Positions 1-8,479 of a stretch of 64,000 nucleotides of DNA are shown here, in pieces (the first letter of the stretch is position 1; each line of letters starts with the position of its first letter). The translations under genes and the position numbers were made by a program. The stretch is from Streptococcus australis (lineage in GTDB: Bacteria > Bacillota > Bacilli > Lactobacillales > Streptococcaceae): NCBI RefSeq assembly GCF_901543175.1, contig NZ_LR594040.1, forward strand, positions 558,001-622,000, written 5' to 3'. Below the pieces are notes generated by a model that saw nothing but the letters and a program-made list of their open reading frames with translations, did not search any database and had not been told where the DNA came from.

Positions 1-1
1 C

Positions 2-358
2 CGCAAGGACGACAAGGGCAACTTGCGTGAACTTCACCTTGAAAAATCTATCGATGTTTTAAACATTGGCGAGCCTGCTAATAGCCGTCCTGTCACTGTC
101 AAAGCAGATGATCTACGTTCCACTCTCCTTGTATCCAATGAATTCTTCGCAGTTTACAAGTGGGAAATTACTGGCAAAGTTGACTTTGAAAAGACAGCTG
201 ACTATAGCTTGTTTAGCGTCTTGACTGGTCAAGGTCAGCTTACTGTTGACGGAAAAAACTATCCAATCCAAAAAGGGAGCCACTTTATCTTGCCAAGTGA
301 TGTTGAAGCTTGGACGATAGAGGGACAAGGTTTGGAATTGATTGTTAGTCATCCATAA
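2..358 (+). CDS. manA: Mannose-6-phosphate isomerase, C-terminal part
   Basis: The frame is open from the window edge and ends at TAA 356-358, so only the last ~118 residues are present; the TTG at 23 is internal, not a start. The segment RKDDKGNLRELHLEKSIDV followed by a cupin-like beta-rich tail (GQGQLTVDGKNYPIQKG, HFILPSDVEAW) fits the C-terminal domain of class I phosphomannose isomerase, which interconverts mannose-6-phosphate and fructose-6-phosphate in the cytoplasm. The zinc-binding residues of the N-terminal domain lie outside the window. It converges on the transporter gene, and the two share a terminator. The family call rests on pattern recognition of the tail only. Confidence 0.8.
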   Translation, partial: RKDDKGNLRELHLEKSIDVLNIGEPANSRPVTVKADDLRSTLLVSNEFFAVYKWEITGKVDFEKTADYSLFSVLTGQGQLTVDGKNYPIQKGSHFILPSDVEAWTIEGQGLELIVSHP

Positions 359-363
359 AAAGA

Positions 364-396
364 AAGGACTTGAGAGATATTCTCAAGTCCTTTTTG
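364..396. terminator. Bidirectional intrinsic terminator between manA and the transporter gene
   Basis: A perfect 10-bp stem GGACTTGAGA (366-375) / TCTCAAGTCC (381-390) with a 5-nt loop is flanked by TTTTT on the right and AAA on the left. It can end transcription of the two convergent genes. Confidence 0.85.
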
Positions 397-397
397 A

Positions 398-1738
398 TTA
401 CATAAATTGGGCGATAAAGACCACAATGATGATAATTGGAATGATAAAACGAAGAAGGAAGAGCCAGACTTGGAAAAGTCTCTGTTTCCATGTTCTTTCA
501 TCAAGATGGAGTTCCTCCATAGCAAGTGTCTTCTTAAAAATGTAGCCTGTAAAGAGTGAAAGGCAGAGAGCTCCAAAGGGCATGAGGAGATTGGAAACCA
601 AGAAATCCATGGCATCAAAGAAGGTTTTACCCAAAATATGAACATCCGACATAACTCCATAGGATAGGGCTGAAGGAATTCCAAAGACGAAGGTCAAGAT
701 TCCTAAAATGGCACTCCATTTAGCACGCTTGCGGTTGTCCTGGTTGGTGATATTGCCCACATTGATTTCCAGCATCACGACAGAAGAAGTGACCGTCGCA
801 AAGAGGAAGAGCAAAAGGAAGAGGATGTAGAAAATGGTTCCAAAAGGCATCTTGTCAAAGAGTTGAGGCAAGACGATAAAGAGCAGGCTAGGTCCCCCTT
901 CAGACTGGATATTGAAGGCTGACATAGCTGGGAAAATAGCCAGTCCTGCCATAATGGATACCGAGATATTCATGGCTACAATAGAAATTCCTGACTGGAC
1001 CAGATTGGTTTTCTTATCCAAGTAGGACGCATAGGTCAGCATGGCTGTCACCCCTAGTGAGAGGGCAAAGAAAGATTGTCCCAGAGCATAGAGGAGGCCA
1101 GCACTGGTTAGTTTTGAAAAGTCTGGTTTGAGGAAGTAGAGAACGCCTTCCATGGCATTTGGCAAGCTGAGAGAGCGCCCGATGATGACGACAAAAATGA
1201 TAAAGAGCAGAGGCATCATAACCTTAGATGCTCTTTCAATCCCTTTTTGAACCCCACGTGATACAATAAAGATATTCAACAAGATAAAGGCAGCTTGAGC
1301 TCCTAAGGCAATGGCTGGATTTGAAATGATTGAAGTGAATAACTGAGCATAATCACCCGTTCCACCAAGCTGGAATAATTTCCCAAACTCAATACCCAGA
1401 TAGACTAAAATCCATCCTCCAATAACACTGTAAAAGGATAGGAGGATAAAGAGGGCAAAGGCACCAATCCAACCGATAAAATTGTATTTGCTGTTGTTGC
1501 CAAGTTTTCCAAAGGTTTTGATAGCAGAAACGCCAGCACTACGGCCAAGGGCAAACTCAGCAAGCAGGAGTGGAAAACCGATTAAAATAGTGGAAATGAG
1601 AAAGACCAGTAAAAAGCCTCCACCGCCATTTGCAGCAGTCATGTAGGGAAACTTCCAAACGGCACCAAGCCCGATGGCTGAACCAGCAGATGCTAGAATA
1701 AAGCCTAGTTTCGAGCCCCATTGCGATTTTTCTGACAT
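398..1738 (-). CDS. Neurotransmitter:sodium symporter (NSS/SNF) family transporter
   Basis: This 446-residue polytopic membrane protein has the SNF family hallmark near the N-terminus: WGSKLGFILASAGSAIGLGAVWKFPY shows the unwound TM1 region that binds Na+ and substrate in LeuT-like transporters. About 11-12 hydrophobic segments follow, the usual number for the family. Bacterial members import amino acids or related amines with Na+; the substrate cannot be read from sequence. The start at 1738 (MSEKSQW) was chosen over the upstream start at 1807 because it agrees with family N-termini and has AAAAGGAG upstream, at a rather long spacing of about 14 nt. A strong hairpin with a U-rich tail lies in its leader (separate entry), suggesting attenuation. 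Confidence 0.88.
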   Translation of the reverse strand: MSEKSQWGSKLGFILASAGSAIGLGAVWKFPYMTAANGGGGFLLVFLISTILIGFPLLLAEFALGRSAGVSAIKTFGKLGNNSKYNFIGWIGAFALFILLSFYSVIGGWILVYLGIEFGKLFQLGGTGDYAQLFTSIISNPAIALGAQAAFILLNIFIVSRGVQKGIERASKVMMPLLFIIFVVIIGRSLSLPNAMEGVLYFLKPDFSKLTSAGLLYALGQSFFALSLGVTAMLTYASYLDKKTNLVQSGISIVAMNISVSIMAGLAIFPAMSAFNIQSEGGPSLLFIVLPQLFDKMPFGTIFYILFLLLFLFATVTSSVVMLEINVGNITNQDNRKRAKWSAILGILTFVFGIPSALSYGVMSDVHILGKTFFDAMDFLVSNLLMPFGALCLSLFTGYIFKKTLAMEELHLDERTWKQRLFQVWLFLLRFIIPIIIIVVFIAQFM

Positions 1739-1761
1739 AGTTAAACTCTGATCTCCTTTTT

Positions 1762-1801
1762 CAAAATAAGAAAAGGCTACTTGAGTTGTCAAATAGCCTT
1801 C
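1762..1801 (-). promoter_or_regulatory. Leader hairpin with U-rich tail (possible attenuator)
   Basis: Read on the minus strand, AAGGCTATTTGA pairs with TCAAGTAGCCTT around a CAAC loop (12 bp, one G-U), followed by TTCTTATTTT. This resembles an intrinsic terminator, yet it sits between the likely promoter region and the ribosome-binding site of the transporter. A second, smaller hairpin GGCTC-ATAAA-GAGCC (1809-1823) lies just upstream. No T-box consensus and no known riboswitch core was recognised. Confidence 0.55.
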
Positions 1802-1937
1802 TCTCAATGGCTCTTTATGAGCCTTCTGTTTGATTGATAGACTTGACTATCCTATCATGTTTTCTGAGGTCTGTCAAGAAAACCATTTTCAAGTTTTCAC
1901 ACCTTTCTCAAAAAGTTAAAAATTTTCGCAAAAACAC

Positions 1938-1968
1938 TTGACTCTGACCTAAGGGTAGGGTTTATACT
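1938..1968 (+). promoter_or_regulatory. MerR-type promoter/operator
   Basis: TTGACT (1938-1943) and TATACT (1963-1968) are separated by 19 bp. This over-long spacer is typical of promoters untwisted by MerR-family activators. The spacer holds an imperfect dyad centred on CCTAAGG. The MerR gene starts 20 bp downstream, which predicts autoregulation. Confidence 0.75.
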
Positions 1969-1988
1969 ATCCTTGTAAGGAGGAAATC

Positions 1989-2732
1989 ATGTACCATATA
2001 AAAGAAGCTGCGCAGCTTTCAGGTGTCTCTGTCAAGACCCTGCACCACTACGATAAGATAGGACTCTTGGTTCCGTTAAAGTCGGAAAACGGCTATCGAA
2101 CCTACAGTCAAGAGGATTTGGAACGCCTTCAGGTCATTCTGTATTACAAATATCTAGGCTTTTCTTTAGAAAAAATAGCAGAGCTATTAAAGGAAGAAAG
2201 GACAGATTTATTGCCCCATTTGACTAGGCAGTTGGACTATTTAACTCGAGAAAGGCAACATCTGGATACCTTGATTTCCACCTTGCAAAAAACCATTCAA
2301 GAACAAAAAGGAGAAAGAAAAATGACCATTGAGGAAAAATTCACTGGATTTAGCTATCAAGACAATCAAAAATACCACCAAGAAGCGGTAGAGAAGTATG
2401 GACAAGAAGTCATGGATCAAGCCCTCGAGCGACAAAAAGGTCGTGAAGATGAGTCTACGGCCGCCTTTAACCAAGTTTTTCAAGCTCTGGCAAAAAACCT
2501 TAAAAATGGACTAGCTGCAACAGCAGACGAAAATCAAGAAGAAGCTGCTAAACTCTTGCAAGCTATTCGTACTTATGGATTTGACTGCTCTATTGAGGTA
2601 TTCGGTCATATCGGTAAAGGTTACGTCTACAACCCAGAGTTCAAGGAAAATATTGACAAGTTTGGATCTGGTACAGCCCAGTACACAGCAGATGTCATTG
2701 CAGCTTACGTTCGAACAAATGGAGAATCATGA
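1989..2732 (+). CDS. MerR-family regulator with C-terminal TipAS-like drug-binding domain
   Basis: This 247-residue cytoplasmic regulator starts with a typical MerR winged helix (YHIKEAAQLSGVSVKTLHHYDKIGLL, residues 2-27), then a dimerisation coiled coil (about 80-110), then a domain starting near residue 115 (EEKFTGFSYQDNQKYHQEA) of the TipAS/TipAL type that binds hydrophobic peptides or antibiotics. Family members activate multidrug resistance genes on ligand binding. A good AAGGAGG site precedes ATG 1989. The 19-bp-spacer promoter upstream indicates self-control; no transporter target follows directly. The stop codon TGA is the first part of the hairpin DNA described next. Confidence 0.88.
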   Translation: MYHIKEAAQLSGVSVKTLHHYDKIGLLVPLKSENGYRTYSQEDLERLQVILYYKYLGFSLEKIAELLKEERTDLLPHLTRQLDYLTRERQHLDTLISTLQKTIQEQKGERKMTIEEKFTGFSYQDNQKYHQEAVEKYGQEVMDQALERQKGREDESTAAFNQVFQALAKNLKNGLAATADENQEEAAKLLQAIRTYGFDCSIEVFGHIGKGYVYNPEFKENIDKFGSGTAQYTADVIAAYVRTNGES

Positions 2733-2902
2733 CCACCCGTCTAACGGGTGGTTTGCACCAGGGCTATAAGCCCAAATTACTAGCCAGCGCCTAAAGACGC
2801 TGGCTTTCACGTTGTTCAAGCCTTATTGCTCTTGACTCGTCACTCGCCTCTCAAAGAGGCTTGAGTATCACTTACCACTATCATCCCTAAAGGGATCCTC
2901 AT
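2732..2902. mobile_element. Structured non-coding insertion, possibly an IS200/IS605-like remnant
   Basis: About 170 bp rich in perfect short hairpins separates the MerR gene from a truncated GNAT frame. Visible stems are ACCACCCGT/ACGGGTGGT (2732-2752), GGGCT/AGCCC just after, AGCCAGCG/CGCTGGCT near 2792-2815, GCCTCT/AGAGGC near 2848-2863 and ATCCCT/AGGGAT near 2883-2896. Such subterminal palindromes are characteristic of IS200/IS605-type ends, but no transposase is present and the exact borders are unclear. The GNAT frame resumes directly after it. The family assignment is tentative. Confidence 0.4.
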
Positions 2903-3316
2903 CCTGATGTTGAGCTAACTCGAAACTCTATTCGCAATTGGGTTGCTTCCTATGCCAATCTCAACTATTACGAATGGGCCATTTGTCTCAAAGAAAACCC
3001 AGAGCAAGTGACAGGAGATATCAGCATCGTTGAGATGGATGAGATTGACTCTAGCTGTGAGATTGGGTATGTTTTAGGAAAAGATTATTGGGGTCGTGGT
3101 ATGATGACGGAGGCCTTGAAAGCTGTGTTAGACTTTTGTTTTACTCAAGCAGGATTTCAAAAGGTCAGAGCACGTTATGCCAGTCTCAACCCAGCTTCAG
3201 GTCGTGTGATGGAAAAGGCGGGGATGTCCTATCTTAAGACGGTTACCAATGGTGTGGAGAGAAAAGACTACGTTGCACACCTTATTTATTACCAGATAAG
3301 TAGGGAAGACAGGTGA
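2903..3316 (+). pseudogene. GNAT acetyltransferase, N-terminus missing
   Basis: An open frame beginning near 2891 (after a stop at 2888-2890) encodes the second half of a GNAT acetyltransferase of the RimJ/RimL type. The acetyl-CoA-binding motif is intact (IGYVLGKDYWGRGMMTEAL) and the end is typical (NPASGRVMEKAGMSY). Roughly the first 40-50 residues expected for the family are absent, replaced by the hairpin-rich DNA upstream. An internal GTG at 3008 would give a 102-residue protein, but no ribosome-binding site supports it. It is best read as a gene truncated by an insertion or deletion. Confidence 0.7.
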
Positions 3317-3337
3317 TTTTCTTTTCTGTTTCTATCA

Positions 3338-3363
3338 AAGTCAGACCTTGTCTGGCTTTTTTT
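3338..3363 (+). terminator. Intrinsic terminator after the GNAT remnant
   Basis: The stem AGTCAGAC/GTCTGGCT (one G-T pair, loop CTT) is followed by seven or more T residues. Confidence 0.75.
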
Positions 3364-3478
3364 CGTAAGATTTCTAAATAAGCTGATTAAATTCCTATTT
3401 TTCCCTATCATTGTCCCTGTTTTTTCTTAGACTTGGGAATTATAATAGACTTATCAAAAGAAAGAAGAGTAAAAAGAT

Positions 3479-4189
3479 ATGGACAGTGTATTCTTTTTTA
3501 TCAGTGTTTTTCTTGCTGGAATTCTTTCCTTCTTTTCTCCTTGTATTTTACCTTTGTTGCCGGTCTATGCAGGGGTCTTGCTGGATGACAAAGATGGTGC
3601 TCAGGCTTCTAGCGAAAAATTGTCAATCTCACTTGTTAGTTTATTGCGAACTTTGGCCTTTATAGCGGGGATTTCTTTTATCTTTATCTTACTGGGCTAT
3701 GGAGCTGGTTTTTTAGGCAATTTGCTGTATGCCTCTTGGTTTCAGTATGTGACAGGCATAGTAATCATTCTTTTGGGCTTGCACCAGATGGAAGTCTTAC
3801 ATTTTATGAGACTTTACAAGGAAAGAAGGCTACAATTAAAGAGACAGGGGCAAAAGGGTAACGGCTATAGTCAGGCATTTTTACTGGGTTTAACCTTTAG
3901 TTTTGCTTGGACGCCATGTGTGGGGCCAGTTCTGGGGTCTGTTTTAGCTTTGGCGGCTTCAGGTGGTTCAGGTGCTTGGCAGGGAGCTGGTCTCATGTTG
4001 GTTTACACGCTGGGTTTGGCGCTACCATTTTTGGTTCTAGCTCTCGCCTCCAGCTATGTTTTGAAACATTTTCGAAAACTCCATCCTTATCTCGGAACCC
4101 TCAAAAAAGTGGGTGGTTTCCTCATTATCGTGATGGGAATCTTGGTGCTTTTGGGGAATGCTTATATTTTGACAAGATTATTTGAATAG
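3479..4189 (+). CDS. ccdA: CcdA-family thiol-disulfide transport membrane protein
   Basis: This 236-residue, six-helix membrane protein carries electrons from cytoplasmic thioredoxin to extracytoplasmic thioredoxin-like proteins. The two redox cysteines are visible: C22 in FFSPCILPLLP and C147 in AWTPCVGPVLG, the hallmark pair of CcdA/DsbD transmembrane domains. It is followed at once by a CxxC lipoprotein and an MsrAB enzyme, so its job is to feed reductant to methionine sulfoxide repair at the cell surface. A TATAAT box lies at 3441-3446. Neighbours and order match the pneumococcal ccdA1-etrx1-msrAB1 cluster. Confidence 0.92.
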   Translation: MDSVFFFISVFLAGILSFFSPCILPLLPVYAGVLLDDKDGAQASSEKLSISLVSLLRTLAFIAGISFIFILLGYGAGFLGNLLYASWFQYVTGIVIILLGLHQMEVLHFMRLYKERRLQLKRQGQKGNGYSQAFLLGLTFSFAWTPCVGPVLGSVLALAASGGSGAWQGAGLMLVYTLGLALPFLVLALASSYVLKHFRKLHPYLGTLKKVGGFLIIVMGILVLLGNAYILTRLFE

Positions 4190-4202
4190 AGAGGAAGAAG
4201 AA

Positions 4203-4766
4203 ATGAAAAAATGGAAAACATGTCTCCTTGGAGTCGGCTCAATTTGTTGTTTGACAGCCTGTTCGGCTAAAAACATGTCAGACGAAGCTACTATGAAGGA
4301 GCAAACCAAAACAGAACAAGTCAGTTCACAAACTGCGACTAAAGGTCAGGCGGTTGCTGATTTTGAACTAACAGGAGTAGATGGTAAGACCTATCGTTTA
4401 TCTGACTACAAAGGCAAGAAAATCTATCTTAAATTCTGGGCTTCTTGGTGTTCTATCTGTTTAGCCAGTCTTCCAGATACGGATGAAATTGCTAAGGATT
4501 CAGGTGATGACTATGTGGTCTTGACAGTGGTGTCTCCTGGTCACAAGGGAGAACAAGCGGAAGCAGACTTTAAGAACTGGTACAAGGGATTGGATTATAA
4601 AAATTTACCGGTTTTAATTGATCCGTCAGGCAAACTTTTGGAAAGTTATGGTGTTCGTTCTTACCCGACTCAAGCCTTTATAGACAAGGAAGGCAAGCTA
4701 GTCAAAACGCAACCAGGTTTTATGGATAAGGATATGATTTTAAAATCATTAAAGGAAATGGGGTAG
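4203..4766 (+). CDS. etrx1: Thioredoxin-like surface lipoprotein (TlpA/ResA type)
   Basis: The 187-residue lipoprotein has signal peptide MKKWKTCLLGVGSICCLTAC with lipobox LTAC (lipidated Cys about residue 20). A thioredoxin fold follows, with redox motif WASWCSIC and a cis-Pro region (RSYPTQAFIDKEG). It should accept electrons from CcdA and reduce the MsrAB enzyme encoded next. The start at ATG 4203 was preferred over the in-frame upstream start at 4182 because a GAGGAAGAA sequence precedes it and the signal peptide begins there. It lies 13 bp after ccdA and 9 bp before msrAB, so one operon is likely. Confidence 0.9.
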   Translation: MKKWKTCLLGVGSICCLTACSAKNMSDEATMKEQTKTEQVSSQTATKGQAVADFELTGVDGKTYRLSDYKGKKIYLKFWASWCSICLASLPDTDEIAKDSGDDYVVLTVVSPGHKGEQAEADFKNWYKGLDYKNLPVLIDPSGKLLESYGVRSYPTQAFIDKEGKLVKTQPGFMDKDMILKSLKEMG

Positions 4767-4775
4767 AGAAAGGCT

Positions 4776-5888
4776 ATGAATGATAAAGTAAAACTTTTTG
4801 TCTTGGCAGGGGTCATTCTCCTAGTCCTAACCGGTTTCTATTTTCTATTGATGCGAAATTCAGGGCAGACAGATAGCTCGCAAATAGAGAAAGCGTCAGT
4901 TAGCCAAGGAGGAAAAACAGTGAAAAAAACAGAAGTTAGTAAAGATGCAAACTTGCACGAAATTTATCTAGCTGGGGGATGTTTCTGGGGAGTGGAGGAA
5001 TACTTCTCACGCGTACCTGGAGTGACAGATGCCGTTTCAGGCTATGCAAATGGTAGAGGGGAAACAACCAAGTACGAATTGATCAATCAAACTGGACATG
5101 CGGAGACTGTCCATGTCACCTATGATGCTAATCAAATTTCCCTCAAGGAAATCCTGCTTCATTACTTCCGTATTATCAATCCAACCAGCAAAAATAAACA
5201 AGGAAATGATGTGGGAACCCAGTACCGTACTGGTGTTTATTACACAGATGAAAAGGATTTGGAAGTAATCAACCAAGTCTTTGATGAAGTGGCTAAGAAA
5301 TACGACCAACCTCTGGCAGTTGAAAAGGAGGCCTTGAAGAATTTTGTGGTGGCTGAGGATTACCACCAAGACTATCTTAAGAAAAATCCAAATGGCTACT
5401 GTCATATCAATGTCAATCAGGCAGCCTATCCTGTCATTGATGCCAGCAAATATCCTAAACCAAGTGATGAAGAATTGAAAAAGACCTTGTCACCTGAGGA
5501 GTATGCAGTTACCCAGAAAAATCAAACAGAACGGGCTTTTTCAAATCGCTACTGGGATAAGTTTGAATCTGGTATCTATGTAGATGTGGCAACTGGCGAA
5601 CCCCTCTTTTCATCAAAGGACAAGTTTGAGTCTGGTTGTGGCTGGCCTAGTTTTACCCAGCCAATCAGTCCAGATGTTGCCACCTACAAAGAAGATAAGT
5701 CCTACAATATGACACGTATGGAAGTGAGAAGCCGAGTTGGAAATTCTCACCTTGGCCATGTCTTTACGGACGGTCCACAGGACAAGGGGGGCTTGCGCTA
5801 CTGTATCAATAGTCTCTCTATCCGCTTTATTCCCAAAGATCAAATGGCAGAAAAAGGCTATGCTTATTTACTAGATTATGTCGATTAA
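4776..5888 (+). CDS. msrAB: Membrane-anchored bifunctional methionine sulfoxide reductase MsrA-MsrB
   Basis: The 370-residue protein has an N-terminal membrane anchor (residues 5-26), a linker, an MsrA domain (about 62-215; catalytic [10 protein letters not shown] with C69) and an MsrB domain (about 227-367; GCGWPSF and the catalytic Cys in [11 protein letters not shown]). Together they reduce both diastereomers of methionine sulfoxide in surface proteins. The fused order A-B and the anchor match the pneumococcal extracellular enzyme. It is the third gene of the ccdA-etrx-msrAB operon and should be re-reduced by the upstream lipoprotein. Confidence 0.95.
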   Translation: MNDKVKLFVLAGVILLVLTGFYFLLMRNSGQTDSSQIEKASVSQGGKTVKKTEVSKDANLHEIYLAGGCFWGVEEYFSRVPGVTDAVSGYANGRGETTKYELINQTGHAETVHVTYDANQISLKEILLHYFRIINPTSKNKQGNDVGTQYRTGVYYTDEKDLEVINQVFDEVAKKYDQPLAVEKEALKNFVVAEDYHQDYLKKNPNGYCHINVNQAAYPVIDASKYPKPSDEELKKTLSPEEYAVTQKNQTERAFSNRYWDKFESGIYVDVATGEPLFSSKDKFESGCGWPSFTQPISPDVATYKEDKSYNMTRMEVRSRVGNSHLGHVFTDGPQDKGGLRYCINSLSIRFIPKDQMAEKGYAYLLDYVD

Positions 5889-5920
5889 GAGGGCTTTCCT
5901 AAGCAGTTAGAGGAGAATTT

Positions 5921-5929
5921 TGCTATACT
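5921..5929 (+). promoter_or_regulatory. Extended -10 promoter element
   Basis: TGCTATACT (TGn plus TATACT) lies 30 bp upstream of the response regulator start. No clear -35 box is visible, as is usual for extended -10 promoters. Confidence 0.55.
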
Positions 5930-5958
5930 GATACTAGTAAGTGGGAAAGGAGCAGAGC

Positions 5959-6696
5959 ATGACCTACACAATCTTAATCGTAGAAGATGAGTATCTGGTA
6001 AGACAAGGCTTGAGCAAGCTGGTCAATGTAGCAGCCTACGATATGGAAATCATCGGTCAGGCTGAAAATGGTAGGCAGGCTTGGGACTTGATTCAAAAGC
6101 AGGTGCCAGATATCATTTTAACCGATATCAACATGCCTCAGCTAAATGGCATCCAGTTGGCCAGTCTGGTACGAGAAACCTATCCACAAGTTCATTTGGT
6201 CTTTTTAACGGGTTACGATGATTTTGATTATGCCTTGTCTGCTGTCAAACTCGGTGTGGATGACTACCTGCTCAAACCCTTTTCTCGTCAGGATATTGAG
6301 GAAATGTTGGGGAAAATCAAGCAAAAACTAGATAAGGAAGAAAAGGAAGAGCAGTTACAAGATTTACTGACTGATAAGTTTGAAGGAAATATAGCCCAGA
6401 AGATCCAGTCTCATCTAGCTGATAGCCAATTCAGTTTAAAGAGCTTGGCCAGTGACTTGGGTTTTAGTTCGACTTATCTGAGCTCCTTGATTAAGAAAGA
6501 GTTGGGCCTACCTTTTCAGGATTATTTGGTGCGAGAACGTGTCAAACAAGCTAAGCTCTTGCTCTTGACAACGGATTTAAAGATTTATGAGATCGCAGAG
6601 AAGGTTGGTTTTGAAGATATGAACTACTTTACCCAACGCTTTAAACAGATTGCGGGTGTGACACCTCGTCAGTTTAAGAAGGGGGAAGGCCAATGA
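5959..6696 (+). CDS. Response regulator, CheY receiver plus AraC-type DNA-binding domain (YesN-like)
   Basis: The 245-residue protein has receiver domain residues 1-120 with acidic pocket VEDE and phosphoacceptor D56 (ILTDINMPQ), conserved T (FLTGYDDF) and K (LLKPF), then an AraC/XylS double helix-turn-helix (about 145-240, ending FTQRFKQIAGVTPRQFKKG). The start at ATG 5959 is set by AAAGGAG 6 nt upstream; a GTG 18 bp earlier is less likely. It overlaps the kinase gene by ATGA, so translation is coupled. Position after msrAB matches the pneumococcal TCS09 (zmpR/zmpS) pair in my memory; the zmpB metalloprotease gene is not present here. Confidence 0.9.
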   Translation: MTYTILIVEDEYLVRQGLSKLVNVAAYDMEIIGQAENGRQAWDLIQKQVPDIILTDINMPQLNGIQLASLVRETYPQVHLVFLTGYDDFDYALSAVKLGVDDYLLKPFSRQDIEEMLGKIKQKLDKEEKEEQLQDLLTDKFEGNIAQKIQSHLADSQFSLKSLASDLGFSSTYLSSLIKKELGLPFQDYLVRERVKQAKLLLLTTDLKIYEIAEKVGFEDMNYFTQRFKQIAGVTPRQFKKGEGQ

Positions 6697-8384
6697 AACG
6701 TTCTTCTCTCCTAGTTAGAATGGTTATTTCCATCTTTCTAGTATTTCTCATTCTCCTGGCTGTGGTTGGGACTTTCTACTATCAATCTAGTTCTTCAGCC
6801 ATTGAGGCTACCATTGAAGGCAATAGCCAGACGACTATCAGTCAAACTAGCCACTTTATCCAGTCTTATATCAAAAAATTAGAAACCACCTCGACCAGTT
6901 TAACCCAGCAGACGGAAGTCCTAGCCTATGCCGAGAATCCCAGTCAAGACAAGGTCAAGGGAATCCGAGATCTGTTTTTGACCATCTTAAAGGCAGACCA
7001 GGATTTGAAAACGGTGGTACTGGTAACCAAATCCGGTCAGGTCATTTCTACAGATGACAGTGTGCAGATGAAAACTTCCTCAGATATGATGGCTGAGGAC
7101 TGGTACCAAAAGGCCATTCATCAGGGAGCCATGCCCGTTTTGACCCCAGCTCGTAAATCAGACAGCCAGTGGGTTATTTCTGTCACTCAAGAACTTGTTG
7201 ATGCAAAGGGAGTTAATTTGGGCGTGCTTCGCTTGGATATTTCTTATGAAACTCTGGAAGCCTATCTAAATCAACTTCAGTTAGGTCAGCAGGGCTTTGC
7301 CTTTATCATCAATGAAAAGCATGAATTTGTTTACCATCCTCAACACACAGTTTATAGTTCGTCTAGCGAAATGGAGGCCATGAAACCCTATATTGAGACA
7401 GGGCAGGGTTATACTCCAGGCCACCAATCCTATGTGAGTCAGGAAAAGATTGCAGGAACTGATTGGACGGTTATAGGTGTGTCTTCACTGGAGAAGTTAG
7501 ACCAGGTTCGGAGTCAACTCATGTGGACCTTGCTGGGGGCTAGTGTCACATCTCTTCTTGCCTGTCTCTGCTTGGTGTGGTTCAGTCTCAAACGCTGGAT
7601 TGCGCCTTTGGAGGATTTGAGAGAAACTATGCTGAAAATTGCTTCTGGTGATCAGAATCTTCGTGCCAAGGAAGCTGGTGCCTATGAACTGAGAGAAGTG
7701 ACTCGCCAGTTCAATGCCATGTTGGATCAGGTTGATCAGCTGATGGCAGCTATTCGCAGGCAGGAAGAAGCGACCCGGCAGTACGAACTTCAAGCCCTAT
7801 CGAGTCAGATTAACCCCCATTTCCTCTATAATACCCTAGATACTATCATCTGGATGGCTGAATTTCAGGATAGTCAGCGAGTGGTTCAGGTGACCAAGTC
7901 CTTGGCGACCTATTTTCGCTTGGCGCTCAATCAAGGTAAGGACTTGATTTGCCTGTCTGATGAAATCAATCATGTCCGCCAGTACCTCTTTATCCAGAAA
8001 CAACGCTATGGAGATAAGCTGGAATATGAAATTGATGAAAATCCTGCCTTTGATAATTTAGTCTTGCCTAAGCTGGTCCTGCAACCCTTGGTGGAAAATG
8101 CTCTTTACCATGGCATCAAGGAGAAGGAAGGTCAGGGTCATATTAGAGTCTCTGTCCAGAGACAGGATTCAGGATTGGTCATCCGCATTGAGGATGACGG
8201 CATTGGTTTCCAAGTTGCCGGCGATAGTAGTCAGAGTAACCTCAAACGTGGGGGAGTTGGTTTGCAAAACGTTGATCAACGCCTCAAACTTCATTTTGGA
8301 GAAAACTATCAGATGAAGATCAATTCTGCACCCGAAAAAGGGACGACGGTTGAAATATACATAAATAGAATAGAAACTAGTTAA
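6693..8384 (+). CDS. Sensor histidine kinase, YesM/LytS-type (His_kinase family)
   Basis: This 563-residue membrane kinase has TM1 (about 9-27), a large extracellular sensor of dCache type (about 30-275), TM2 (about 280-302), a HAMP linker (about 303-355), and a His_kinase dimerisation segment SSQINPHFLYNTLDTIIW with the phosphorylated His at codon 376. An HATPase domain follows, with N box (PLVENALYHGIKEK) and G boxes (DDGIGF, GGVGLQNV). It phosphorylates the overlapping upstream regulator. YesM/YesN-type pairs often sense carbohydrates, but the ligand here is unknown. The terminator 0-25 bp downstream closes the unit. Confidence 0.92.
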   Translation: MKRSSLLVRMVISIFLVFLILLAVVGTFYYQSSSSAIEATIEGNSQTTISQTSHFIQSYIKKLETTSTSLTQQTEVLAYAENPSQDKVKGIRDLFLTILKADQDLKTVVLVTKSGQVISTDDSVQMKTSSDMMAEDWYQKAIHQGAMPVLTPARKSDSQWVISVTQELVDAKGVNLGVLRLDISYETLEAYLNQLQLGQQGFAFIINEKHEFVYHPQHTVYSSSSEMEAMKPYIETGQGYTPGHQSYVSQEKIAGTDWTVIGVSSLEKLDQVRSQLMWTLLGASVTSLLACLCLVWFSLKRWIAPLEDLRETMLKIASGDQNLRAKEAGAYELREVTRQFNAMLDQVDQLMAAIRRQEEATRQYELQALSSQINPHFLYNTLDTIIWMAEFQDSQRVVQVTKSLATYFRLALNQGKDLICLSDEINHVRQYLFIQKQRYGDKLEYEIDENPAFDNLVLPKLVLQPLVENALYHGIKEKEGQGHIRVSVQRQDSGLVIRIEDDGIGFQVAGDSSQSNLKRGGVGLQNVDQRLKLHFGENYQMKINSAPEKGTTVEIYINRIETS

Positions 8385-8412
8385 CTCCCAGTCAATTCTG
8401 GGAGTTTTACTT
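8383..8412 (+). terminator. Intrinsic terminator after the histidine kinase gene
   Basis: A perfect 9-bp stem AACTCCCAG (8383-8391) / CTGGGAGTT (8398-8406), overlapping the stop codon, is followed by a T-rich tail. Confidence 0.8.
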
Positions 8413-8479
8413 TTAAAAATCAGAATGATCAGTCCGTCTTGATAAAATCAGTAAAAAAAGATATGATAGTAGGAGAAAA

